Assembly: GCF_032854445.1 (NCBI RefSeq)
Contig: NW_027018062.1
Coordinates: 1-64,000 of the forward strand
Reading direction: 5' to 3'
Length of the DNA: 64,000 bases
Origin: Liolophura sinensis
Lineage: Eukaryota > Mollusca > Polyplacophora > Chitonida > Chitonidae
The notes under the pieces were generated by a model, which was given only the letters and a program-made list of their open reading frames with translations, had not been told where the DNA came from and made no database searches. Positions 26,388 through 38,736 of this stretch are shown here, in pieces (positions within the stretch are counted from its first letter, which is position 1; each line of letters opens with the position of its first letter). The translations under genes were made by a program, and so were the position numbers.

Positions 26388-26686
26388 CCCTTCGGTAGCC
26401 AAGACGACGTCAAATCTTTGGGCCAAGCCCATTTAACTCACCCAGCAAATGTCTTACTTCTAAGTCGAAGACAAACTCAATGTCTTTATCTACATGTAGA
26501 AAAACCACACCATTTGTATATAAAAAAACACAAGGTACTTGACACAGTCCGCTGTAAAAAGTACAATTGAACACTGACCCACATCAATAAGGTGCCAAAA
26601 GATGCGCAATTGGGCCAGGCATCTCCAGCTGTTGAAAAATTGCAAAGTTCTATGGTTTCCATGGAGTAAGAGCCGTTGCTGGGCAC

Positions 26687-27222
26687 GTGATCTTGACATC
26701 AATGATTATTCAATTGTGGCTACAGCCAAAAGTATTGGTCGGAGAGCAACGCGGTTTGCACCATTCGATTTCTCGTCACAAATTACGTCGGATTAGTCTC
26801 TTACGAGCAGCATTGGAACAGTTTTTCCACTTTTGGATTTTTGCCTGGTCTTTTTGCAAATTAAAATCGGCTACATTTACTATGTACCATCGTAAATGGT
26901 TATTACTATATTCAACTTTTCATTATAAGTTATGTGCCCTTCGGTAGCCCAGACGACGTCAAATCTTTGGGCCAAGCCCATTTAACTCACCCAGCAAATG
27001 TCTTACTTCTAAGTCGAAGACAAACTCAATGTCTTTATCTACACACCATTTGTATATAAAAAAACACAAGGTACTTGACACAGTCCGCTGTAAAAAGTAC
27101 AATTGAACACTAACCCACATCAATAAGGTACCAAAAGATGCGCAATTGGGCCAGGCATCTCCAGGTGTTGAAAAATTGCAAATTTTCTTCGTTTCCATTA
27201 AGTAAGAGCCGTTGCTGGGCAC
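26687..27222 (+). repeat. 536-bp deletion monomer
   Basis: The junction is at about 27,042. It has GCAAATTAAAATCGG near 26,857 and the CATCGTAAATGG allele. The unit after it is of a different type (TTTTTCTACTTTTGG, TTTACCTGG) from those after earlier deletion units. Confidence 0.95.
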
Positions 27223-27771
27223 GTGATCTTGACATCAATGATTATTCATTTGTGGCTACAGCCAAAAGTATTGGTCGGAGAGCAACGCGGTTTGCACCAT
27301 TCGATTTCTCGTCACAAAATACTTCGGATTAGCCTCTTACCAGCAGCATTGGAACAGTTTTTCTACTTTTGGATTTTTACCTGGTCTTTTTGCGAATTGA
27401 AATCGGCTACATTTACTATGTACCATCGCGACTGGTCATTACTATATTCAACTTTTCATTATAAGTTATGTGCCCTTCGGTAGCCCAGACGACGTCAAAT
27501 CTTTGGGCCAAGCCCATTTAACTCACCCAGCAAATGTCTTACTTCTAAGTCGAAGACAAACTCAATGTCTTTATCTACATGTAGAAAAACCACACCATTT
27601 GTATATAAAAAAACACAAGTTACTTGATTCAGTCCGCTGTAAAAAGTACAATTGAACACTGACCCACATCAATAAGGTGCCAAAAGATGCGCAATTGAGC
27701 CAGGCATCTCCAGCTGTTGAAAAATTGCAAATTTCCTTGGTTTCCATGGAGTAAGAGCCGTTGCTGGGCAC

Positions 27772-28307
27772 GTGATCTTGACATCAATGATTATTCAATT
27801 GTGGCTAGAGCCAAAAGTATTGGTCGGAGAGCAACGCGGTTTGCACCATTCGATTTCTCGTCAAAAAATACGTTGGATTAGCCTCTTACCAGCAGCATTG
27901 GAACAGTTTTTCCACTTTTGGATTTTTGCCTGGTCTTTTTGCGAATTGAAATCGGCTACATTTACTATGTACCATCGCGACTGGTCATTACTATATTCAA
28001 CTTTTCATTATAAGTTATGTGCCCTTCGGTAGCCCAGACGACGTCAAATCTTTGGGCCAAGCCCATTTAACTCACCCAGCAAATGTCTTACTTCTAAGTC
28101 GAAGACAAACTCAATGTCTTTATCTACACACCATTTGTATATAAAAAAACACAAGGTACTTGACACAGTCCGCTGTAAAAAGTACAATTGAACACTAACC
28201 CACATCAATAAGGTACCAAAAGATGCGCAATTGGGCCAGAGATCTCCAGGTGTTGAAAAATTGCAAATTTTCTTCGTTTCTATTAAGTAAGAGCCGTTGC
28301 TGGGCAC
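27772..28307 (+). repeat. 536-bp deletion monomer
   Basis: The junction is at about 28,127. It carries ATACGTTGG, plus private CCAGAGATC and TTTCTATTAAG changes. Confidence 0.95.
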
Positions 28308-29406
28308 GTGATCTTGACATCAATGATTATTCATTTGTGGCTACAGCCAAAAGTATTGGTCGGAGAGCAACGCGGTTTGCACCATTCGATTTCTCGTCAC
28401 AAAATACCTCGGATTAGCCTCTTACCAGCAGCATTGGAACAGTTTTTCTACTTTTGGATTTTTACCTGGTCTTTTTGCGAATTGAAATCGGCTACATTTA
28501 CTATGTACCATCGCGACTGGTCATTACTATATTCAACTTTTCATTATAAGTTATGTGCCCTTCGGTAGCCCAGACGACGTCAAATCTTTGGGCCAAGCCC
28601 ATTTAACTCACCCAGCAAATGTCTTACTTCTAAGTCGAAGACAAACTCAATGTCTTTATCTACATGTAGAAAAACCACACCATTTGTATATAAAAAAAAC
28701 ACTAGTTACTTGATACAGTCCGCTGTAAAAAGTACAATTGAACACTGACCCACATCAATAAGGTGGTAAAAGATGCGCAATAGGGCCAGGCATCTTCAGG
28801 TGTTGAAAAATTGCAAATTTCCTTGGTTTCCATGGAGTAAGAGCCGTTGCTGGGCACGTGATCTTGACATCAATGATTATTCAATTGTGGCTACAGCCAA
28901 AAGTATTGGTCGGAGAGCAACGCGGTTTGCACCATTCGATTTCTCGTTACAAAATACGTCGGATTAGCCTCTTACCAGCAGCATTGGAACAGTTTTTCCA
29001 CTTTTGGATTTTTGCCTGGTCTTTTTGCGAATTAAAATCGGCTACATTTACTATGTACCATCGTAAATGGTTATTACTATATTCAACTTTTCATTATAAG
29101 TTATGTGCCCTTCGGTAGCCCAGACGACGTCAAATCTTTGGGCCAAGCCCATTTAACTCACCCAGCAAATGTCTTACTTCTAAGTCGAAGACAAACTCAA
29201 TGTCTTTATCTACATGTAGAAAAACCACACCATTTGTATATAAAAAAACACAAGGTACTTGACACAGTCCGCTGTAAAAAGTACAATTGAACACTGACCC
29301 ACATCAATAAGGTGCCAAAAGATGCGCAATTGAGCCAGGCATCTCCAGCTGTTGAAAAATTGCAAATTTCCTTGGTTTCCATGGAGTAAGAGCCGTTGCT
29401 GGGCAC

Positions 29407-29942
29407 GTGATCATGACATCAATGATTATTCAATTGTGGCTACAGCCAAAAGTATTGGTCGGAGAGCAACGCGGTTTGCACCATTCGATTTCTCGTCAAA
29501 AAATACGTTGGATTAGCCTCTTACCAGCAGCATTGGAACAGTTTTTCCACTTTTGGATTTTTGCCTGGTCTTTTTGCGAATTGAAATCGGCTACATTTAC
29601 TATGTACCATCGCGACTGGTCATTACTATATTCAACTTTTCATTATAAGTTATGTGCCCTTCGGTAGCCCAGACGACGTCAAATCTTTGGGCCAAGCCCA
29701 TTTAACTCACCCAGCAAATGTCTTACTTCTAAGTCGAAGACAAACTCAATGTCTTTATCTACACACCATTTGTATATAAAAAAACACAAGGTACTTGACA
29801 CAGTCCGCTGTAAAAAGTACAATTGAACACTAACCCACATCAATAAGGTACCAAAAGATGCGCAATTGGGCCAGGCATCTCCAGCTGTTGAAAAATTGCA
29901 AATTTTCTTCGTTTCCATTAAGTAAGAGCCGTTGCTGGGCAC
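29407..29942 (+). repeat. 536-bp deletion monomer (last)
   Basis: The junction is at about 29,762. It has CCAGCTGTTG where the other nine deletion units have CCAGGTGTTG, and GTGATCATGAC at its start. No unit with this deletion occurs in the remaining 34 kb. Confidence 0.95.
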
Positions 29943-32900
29943 GTGATCTTGACATCAATGAATTTTCATTTGTGGCTACAGCCAAAAGTATTGGTCGGAG
30001 AGCAACGCGGTTTGCACCATTCGATTTCTCGTCACAAAATACCTCGGATTAGCCTCTTACCATCAGCATTGGAACAGTTTTTCTAGATTTGGATTTTTAC
30101 CTGGTCTTTTTACGAATTGAAATCGGCTACATTTACTATGTACCATCGCGACTGGTCATTACTATATTCAACTTTTCATTATAAGTTATGTGCCCTTCGG
30201 TAGCATAGACGACGTCAAATCTTTGGGCCAAGCCCATTTAACTCACCCAGCAAATGTCTTACTTTTAAGTCGAAGACAAACTCAATGTCTTTATCTACAT
30301 GTAGAAAAACCACACCATTTGTATATAAAAAAACACAAGTTACTTGATACAGTCCGCTGTAAAAAGTACAATTGAACACTGACCCACATCAATAAGGAGC
30401 CAAAAGATGCGCAATTGGGCCAGGCATCTCCAGCTGTTGAAAAATTGCAAATTTCCTTGGTTTCCATGGAGTAAGAGCCGTTGCTGGGCACGTGATCTTG
30501 ACATCAATGATTATTCATTTGTGGCTACAGCCAAAAGTATTGGTCGGAGAGCAACGCGGTTTGCACCATTCGATTTCTCGTCACAAATTACGTCGGATTA
30601 GTCTCTTACGAGCAGCATTGGAACAGTTTTTCCACTTTTGGATTTTTGCCTGGTCTTTTTGCGAATTTAAATCGGCTACATTTACTATGTACCATTGTAA
30701 ATGGTTATTACTATATTCAACTTTTCATTATAAGTTATGTGCCCTTCGGTAGCCCAGACGACGTCAAGTCTTTGGGCCAAGCCCATTTAACTCACCCAGC
30801 AAATGTCTTACTTCTAAGTCGAAGACAAACTCAATGTCTTTATCTACATGTAGAAAAACCACACCATTTGTATATAAAAAAACACAAGGTACTTGACACA
30901 GTCCGCTGTAAAAAGTACAATTGAACACTGACCCACATCAATAAGGTGCCAAAAGATGCGCAATTGAGCCAGGCATCTCCAGCTGTTGAAAAATTGCAAA
31001 TTTCCTTGGTTTCCATGGAGTAAGAGCCGTTGCTGGGCACGTGATCTTGACATCAATGATTATTCAATTGTGGCTAGAGCCAAAAGTATTGGTCGGAGAG
31101 CAACGCGGTTTGCACCATTCGATTTCTCGTCAAAAAATACGTTGGATTAGCCTCTTACCAGCAGCATTGGAACAGTTTTTCTAGATTTGGATTTTTACCT
31201 GGTCTTTTTACGAATTGAAATCGGCTACATTTACTATGTACAATCGCGACTTGTCATTACTATATTCAACTTTTCATTATAAGTTATGTGCCCTTCGGTA
31301 GCATAGACGCCGTCAAATCTTTGGGCCAAGCCCATTTAACTCACCCAGCAAATGTCTTACTTCTAAGTCGAAGACAAACTCAATGTCTTTATCTACATGT
31401 AGAAAAACCACACCATTTGTATATAAAAAAACACAAGTCACTTGATACAGTCCGCTGTAAAAAGTACAATTGAACACTGACCCACATCAATAAGGTGCCA
31501 AAAGATGCGGAATTGGGCCAGGCATCTCCAGCTGTTGAAAAATTGCAAAGTTCTATGGTTTCCATGGTGTAAGAGCCGTTGCTGTGCACGTGATCTTGAC
31601 ATCAATGATTATTCAATTGTGGCTACAGCCAAAAGTATTGTTCGGAGAGCAACGCGGTTTGCACCATTCGATTTCTCGTCACAAAATACGTCGCATTAGC
31701 CTCTTACCAGCAGCATTGGAACAGTTTTTCCACTTTTGGATTTTTGCCTGGTGTTTTTGCGAATTGAAATCGGCTACATTTACTATGCACCTTCGCGACT
31801 GGTCATTACTATATTCAACTTTTCATTATAAGTTATGTGCCCTTCGGTAGCCCAGACGACGTCAAATCTTTGGGCCAAGCCCATTTAACTCAATCAGCAA
31901 ATGTCTTACTTCTAAGTCGAAGACAAACTCAATGTCTTCAGCTACATGTAGAAAAACCACACCATTTGTATATAAAAAAACACAAGGTACTTGACACAGT
32001 CCGCTGTAAAAAGTACAATTGAACACTGACCCACATCAATAAGGTGCCAAAAGATGCGCAATTGGGCCAGGCATCTCCAGCTGTTGAAAAATTGCAAATT
32101 TCTATGGTTTCCATGGAGTAAGAGCCGTTGCTGGGCACGTGATCTTGACATCAATGATTATTCATTTGTGGCTACAGCCAAAAGTATTGGTCGGAGAGCA
32201 ACGCGGTTTGCACCATTCGATTTCTCGTTACAAAATACGTCGGATTAGCCTCTTACCAGCAGCATTGGAACAGCTTTTCCACTTTTGGATTTTTACCTGG
32301 TCTTTTTGCGAATTGAAATCGGCTACATTTGCTATGTACCATCGCGACTGGTCATTACTATATTCAACTTTTCATTATAAGTTATGTACCCTTCGGTAGC
32401 CCAGACGACGTCGAATCTTTGGGCCAAGCCCATTTAACTCACCCAGCAAATGTCTTACTTCTAAGTCGAAGACAAACTCAATGTCTTTATCTACATGTAG
32501 AAAAACCACACCATTTGTATATAAAAAAAACACAAGGTACTTGATACAGTCCGCTGTAAAAAGTACAATTGAACACTGACCCACATCAATAAGGTGCCAA
32601 AAGATGCGCAATTGGGCCAGGCATCTCCAGCTGTTGAAAAATTGCAAATTTCCTTGGTTTCCATGGAGTAAGAGCCGTTGCTGGGCACGTGATCTTGACA
32701 TCAATGATTATTCAATTGTGGCTACAGCCAAAAGTATTGGTCGGAGAGCAACGCGGTTTGCACCATTCGATTTCTCGTCCAAAAATACGTCGGATTAGCC
32801 TCTTACCAGCAGCATTGGAACAGTTTTTTCACTTTTGGATTTTTACCTGGTCTTTTTTCTAATTGAAATCGGCTACATTAACTATGTACAATCGCGACTG

Positions 32901-33239
32901 GTCATTACTATATTCAACTCTCCATTATAAGTTATGTGCCCTTCGGTAGCCCAGACGACGTCAAATATTTGGGCCAAGCCCATTTAACTCACCCAGCAAA
33001 TGTCTTACTTCTAAGTCGAAGACAAACTCAATGTCTTTATCTACATGTAGAAAAACCACACCATTTGTATATAAAAAAAACACAAGGTACTTGATACAGT
33101 CCGCTGTAAAAAGTACAATTGAACACTGACCCACATCAATAAGGTGCCAAAAGATGCGCAATTGGGCCAGGCATCTCCAGCTGTTGAAAAATTGCAAATT
33201 TCCTTGGTTTCCATGGAGTAAGAGCCGTTGCTGGGCACG

Positions 33240-34490
33240 TGATCTTGACATCAATGATTATTCATTTGTGGCTACAGCCAAAAGTATTGGTCGGAGAGCA
33301 ACGCGGTTTGCACCATTCGATTTCTCGTCAAAAAATACGTCGGATTAGCCTCTTACCAGCAGCATTGGAACAGTTTTTCCACTTTTGGATTTTTGCCTGG
33401 TATTTTTTCTAATTGAAATCGGCTACATTAACTATGTACAATCGCGACTGGTCATTACTATATTCAACTTTTCATTATAAGTTATGTGCCCTTCGGTAGC
33501 CCAGACGACGTCAAATCTTTGGGCCAAGCCCATTTAACTCACCCAGCAGTTGTCTTACTTCTAAGTCGAAGAAAAAACTCAATGTCTTCAGCTACATGTA
33601 GAAAAACCACACCATTTGTATATAAAAAAACACAAGGTACTTGACACAGTCCGCTGTAAAAAGTACAATTGAACACTGACCCACATCAATAAGGTGCCAA
33701 AAGATGCGCAATTGGGCCAGGCATCTCCAGCTGTTGAAAAATTGCAAATTTCTATGGTTTCCATGGAGTAAGAGCCGTTGCTGGGCACGTGATCTTGACA
33801 TCAATGATTATTCATTTGTGGCTACAGCCAAAAGTATTGGTCGGAGAGCAACGCGGTTTGCACCATTCGATTTCTCGTCAGAAAATACGTCGGATTAGCC
33901 TCTTACCAGCAGCATTGGAACAGTTTTTCCACTTTTGGATTTTTACCTGGTCTTTTTGCGAATTGAAATCGGCTACATTTGCTATGTACCATCGCGACTG
34001 GTCATTACTATATTCAACTTTTCATTATAAGTTATGTGCCCTTCGGTAGCCCAGACGACGTCAAATCTTTGGGCCAAGCCCATTTAACTCACCCAGCAGT
34101 TGTCTTACTTTTAAATCGAAGAAAAACTCAATGTCTTTATCTACATGTAGAAAAACCACACCATTTGTATATAAAAAAACACAAGGTACTTGACACAGTC
34201 CGCTGTAAAAAGTACAATTGAACACTGACCCACATCAATAAGGTGCCAAAAGATGCGCAATAGGGCTAGGCATCTCCAGCTGTTGAAAAATTGCAAATTT
34301 CCTTGGTTTCCATGGAGTAAGAGCCGTTGCTGGGCACGTGTTCTTGACATCAATGATTATTCATTTGTGGCTACAGCCAAAAGTATTGGTCGGAGAGCAA
34401 CGCGGTTTGCACCATTCGATTTCTCGTCCAAAAATACGTCGGATTAGCCTCTTACCAGCAGCATTGGAACAGTTTTTCCACTTTTGGATT
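33240..34490. repeat. Tetramer-offset duplication, copy A (offset about 2,198 bp)
   Basis: This shares with 35.44-36.69 kb the variants GGTATTTTTTCTAATTG, CTTCAGCTACATG, ATTTGCTATGTACC, TTTTAAATCGAAGAAAAAC, GCAATAGGGCTAGG and CACGTGTTC in the same order. The similarity continues more weakly leftward to about 32.4 kb, where GTTATGTACCCTTCGG and GACGTCGAATC recur at 34.59 kb. Confidence 0.85.
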
Positions 34491-35437
34491 TTTACCTGGT
34501 CTTTTTGCGAATTGAAATCGGCTACATTTACTATGTACCATCGCGACTGGTCATTACTATATTCAACTTTTCATTATAAGTTATGTACCCTTCGGTAGCC
34601 CAGACGACGTCGAATCTTTGGGCCAAGCCCATTTAACTCACCCAGCAAATGTCTTACTTCTAAGTCGAAGACAAACTCAATGTCTTTATCTACATGTAGA
34701 AAAACCACACCATTTGTATATAAAAAAAACACAAGGTACTTGATACAGTCCGCTGTAAAAAGTACAATTGAACACTGACCCACATCAATAAGGTGCCAAA
34801 AGATGCGCAATTGGGCCAGGCATCTCCAGCTGTTGAAAAATTGCAAATTTCCTTGGTTTCCATGGAGTAAGAGCCGTTGCTGGGCACGTGATCTTGACAT
34901 CAATGATTATTCATTTGTGGCTACAGCCAAAAGTATTGGTCGGAGAGCAACGCGGTTTGCACCATTCGATTTCTCGTCCAAGAATACGTCGGATTAGCCT
35001 CTTACCAGCAGCATTGGAACAGTTTTTCCACTTTTGGATTTTTGCCTGGTCTTTTTGCGAATTGAAATCGGCTACATTAACTATGTACAATCGCGACTGG
35101 TCATTACTATATTCAACTTTTCATTATAAGTTATGTGCCCTTCGGTAGCCCAGACGACGTCAAATCTTTGGGCCAAGCCCATTTAACTCACCCAGCAGTT
35201 GTCTTACTTCTAAGTCGAAGACAAACTCAATGTCTTTATCTACATGTAGAAAAACCACACCATTTGTATATAAAAAAAACACAAGGTACTTGATACAGTC
35301 CGCTGTAAAAAGTACAATTGAACACTGACCCACATCAATAAGGTGCCAAAAGATGCGCAATTGGGCCAGGCATCTCCAGCTGTTGAAAAATTGCAAATTT
35401 CCTTGGTTTCCATGGAGTAAGAGCCGTTGCTGGGCAC

Positions 35438-36688
35438 GTGATCTTGACATCAATGATTATTCATTTGTGGCTACAGCCAAAAGTATTGGTCGGAGAGCAA
35501 CGCGGTTTGCACCATTCGATTTCTCGTCAAAAAATACGTCGGATTAGCCTCTTACCAGCAGCATTGGAACAGTTTTTCCACTTTTGGATTTTTGCCTGGT
35601 ATTTTTTCTAATTGAAATCGGCTACATTAACTATGTACAATCGCGACTGGTCATTACTATATTCAACTTTTCATTATAAGTTATGTGCCCTTCGGTAGCC
35701 CAGACGACGTCAAATCTTTGGGCCAAGCCCATTTAACTCACCCAGCAGTTGTCTTACTTCTAAGTCGAAGACAAACTCAATGTCTTCAGCTACATGTAGA
35801 AAAACCACACCATTTGTATATAAAAAAACACAAGGTACTTGACACAGTCCGCTGTAAAAAGTACAATTGAACACTGACCCACATCAATAAGGTGCCAAAA
35901 GATGCGCAATTGGGCCAGGCATCTCCAGCTGTTGAAAAATTGCAAATTTCTATGGTTTCCATGGAGTAAGAGCCGTTGCTGGGCACGTGATCTTGACATC
36001 AATGATTATTCATTTGTGGCTACAGCCAAAAGTATTGGTCGGAGAGCAACGCGGTTTGCACCATTCGATTTCTCGTCAGAAAATACGTCGGATTAGCCTC
36101 TTACCAGCAGCATTGGAACAGTTTTTCCACTTTTGGATTTTTACCTGGTCTTTTTGCGAATTGAAATCGGCTACATTTGCTATGTACCATCGCGACTGGT
36201 CATTACTATATTCAACTTTTCATTATAAGTTATGTGCCCTTCGGTAGCCCAGACGACGTCAAATCTTTGGGCCAAGCCCATTTAACTCACCCAGCAGTTG
36301 TCTTACTTTTAAATCGAAGAAAAACTCAATGTCTTTATCTACATGTAGAAAAACCACACCATTTGTATATAAAAAAACACAAGGTACTTGACACAGTCCG
36401 CTGTAAAAAGTACAATTGAACACTGACCCACATCAATAAGGTGCCAAAAGATGCGCAATAGGGCTAGGCATCTCCAGCTGTTGAAAAATTGCAAATTTCC
36501 TTGGTTTCCATGGAGTAAGAGCCGTTGCTGGGCACGTGTTCTTGACATCAATGATTATTCATTTGTGGCTACAGCCAAAAGTATTGGTCGGAGAGCAACG
36601 CGGTTTGCACCATTCGATTTCTCGTCCAAAAATACGTCGGATTAGCCTCTTACCAGCAGCATTGGAACAGTTTTTCCACTTTTGGATT
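35438..36688. repeat. Tetramer-offset duplication, copy B
   Basis: This is the counterpart of 33.24-34.49 kb. The match stops inside the unit at 36536, which ends with the right-hand marker (ATTAACTATGTACAAT), whereas copy A continues with ATTTACTATGTACCAT. That places an exchange point near 36.69 kb. Confidence 0.82.
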
Positions 36689-38736
36689 TTTGCCTGGTCT
36701 TTTTGCGAATTGAAATCGGCTACATTAACTATGTACAATCGCGACTGGTCATTACTATATTCAACTTTTCATTATAAGTTATGTGCCCTTCGGTAGCCCA
36801 GACGACGTCAAATCTTTGGGCCAAGCCCATTTAACTCACCCAGCAAATGTCTTACTTCTAAGTCGAAGACAAACTCAATGTCTTTATCTACATGTAGAAA
36901 AACCACACCATTTGTATATAAAAAAAACACAAGGTACATGATACAGTCTGCTGTAAAAAGTACAATTGAACACTGACCCACATCAATAAGGTGCCAAAAG
37001 ATGCGCAATTGGGCCAGGCATCTCCAGCTGTTGAAAAATTGCAAATTTCCTTGGTTTCCATGGAGTAAGAGCCGTTGCTGGGCACGTGATCGTGACATCA
37101 ATGATTATTCATTTGTGGCTACAGCCAAAAGTATTGGTCGGAGAGCAACGCGGTTTGCACCATTCGATTTCTCGTCACAAAATACGTCGGATTAGCCTCT
37201 TACCAGCAGCATTGGAACAGTTTTTCCACTTTTGGATTTTTGCCTGGTCTTTTTGCGAATTGAAATCGGCTACATTAACTATGTACAATCGCGACTGGTC
37301 ATTACTATATTCAACTTTTCATTATAAGTTATGTGCCCTTCGGTAGCCCAGACGACGTCAAATCTTTGGGCCAAGCTCATTTAACTCACCCAGCAAATGT
37401 CTTACTTCTAAGTCGAAGACAAACTCAATGTCTTTATCTATATGTAGAAAAACCACACCATTTGTATATAAAAAAAAACACAAGGTACTTGATACAGTCC
37501 GCTGTAAAAAGTACAATTGAACACTGACCCACATCAAACAGGTGCCAAAAGATGCGCAATTGGGCCAGACATCTCCAGCTGTTGAAAAATTGCAAATTTC
37601 CTTGGTTTCCATGGAGTAAGAGCCGTTGCTGGGCACGTGTTCTTCACATTAATGATTATTCATTTGTGGCTACAGCCAAAAGTATTGGTCGGAGAGCAAC
37701 GCGGTTTGCACCATTCGATTTCTCGTCACAAAATACGTTGGATTAGCCTCTTACCAGCAGCATTGGAACAGTTTTTCCACTTTTGGATTTTTGCCTGGTC
37801 TTTTTGCGAATTGAAATCGGCTACATTAACTATGTACAATCGCGACTGGTCATTACTATATTCAACTTTTCATTATAAGTTATGTGCCCTTCGGTAGCCC
37901 AGACGACGTCAAATCTTTGGGCCAAGCCCATTTAACTCACCCAGCAAATGTCTTACTTCTAAGTCGAAGACAAACTCAATGTCTTTATCTACATGTAGAA
38001 AAACCACACCATTTGTATATAAAAAAAACACAAGGTACTTGATACAGTCCGCTGTAAAAAGTACAATTGAACACTGACCCACATCAATAAGGTGCCAAAA
38101 GATGCGCAATTGGGCCAGGCATCTCCAGCTGTTGAAAAATTGCAAATTTCCTTGGTTTCCATGGAGTAAGAGCCGTTGCTGGGCACGTGATCTTGACATC
38201 AATGATTATTCATTTGTGGCTACAGCCAAAAGTATTGGTCGGAGAGCAACGCGGTTTGCACCATTCGATTTCTCGTCCAAAAATACGTCGGATTAGCCTC
38301 TTACCAGCAGCATTGGAACAGTTTTTCCACTTTTGGATTTTTGCCTGGTCTTTTTGCGAATTGAAATCGGCTACATTAACTATGTACAATCGCGACTGGT
38401 CATTACTATATTCAACTTTTCATTATAAGTTATGTGCCCTTCGGTAGCCCAGACGACGTCGAATCTTTGGGCCAAGCCCATTTAACTCACCCAGCAGTTG
38501 TCTTACTTCTAAGTCGAAGACAAACTCAATGTCTTTATCTACATGTAGAAAAACCACACCATTTGTATATAAAAAAAACACAAGGTACATGATACAGTCT
38601 GCTGTAAAAAGTACAATTGAACACTGACCCACATCAATAAGGTGCCAAAAGATGCGCAATTGGGCCAGGCATCTCCAGCTGTTGAAAAATTGCAAATTTC
38701 CTTGGTTTCCATGGAGTAAGAGCCGTTGCTGGGCAC

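Larger units (their letters stand above)
23800..32870. repeat. Domain 3: mixed zone with short-range duplications
   Basis: Anchors: 23943, 24492, 25041, 25590 (mutated to CACGTAACC), 26139, 26687, 27223, 27772, 28308, 28858, 29407, 29943, 30492, 31041, 31590, 32139, 32689. It holds a 1,647-bp trimer duplication and the last three 536-bp units (26687, 27772, 29407). Units 27772 and 29407 share ATACGTTGG and a similar neighbour, an offset of 1,635 bp. A rare variant, TTCTAGATTTGG with TTTTTACGAATTG and GGTAGCATAGAC, occurs only near 30083-30207 and 31181-31305, 1,098 bp (two units) apart. The CATCGTAAATGG-type allele is last seen near 30693 as CATTGTAAATGG. Confidence 0.85.
32870..36700. repeat. 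Domain 4: transition between left and right subfamilies
   Basis: Anchors: 33239, 33789, 34338, 34888, 35438, 35987, 36536. The right-hand marker ATTAACTATGTACAAT first appears near 32877 and again near 33427, 35078 and 35628. Units in between keep left-type ATTTGCTATGTACCAT (33977, 36175) or ATTTACTATGTACCAT (34527). The alternation repeats every four units (about 2,198 bp), and from about 36.7 kb only the right-hand type is seen. Confidence 0.85.
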
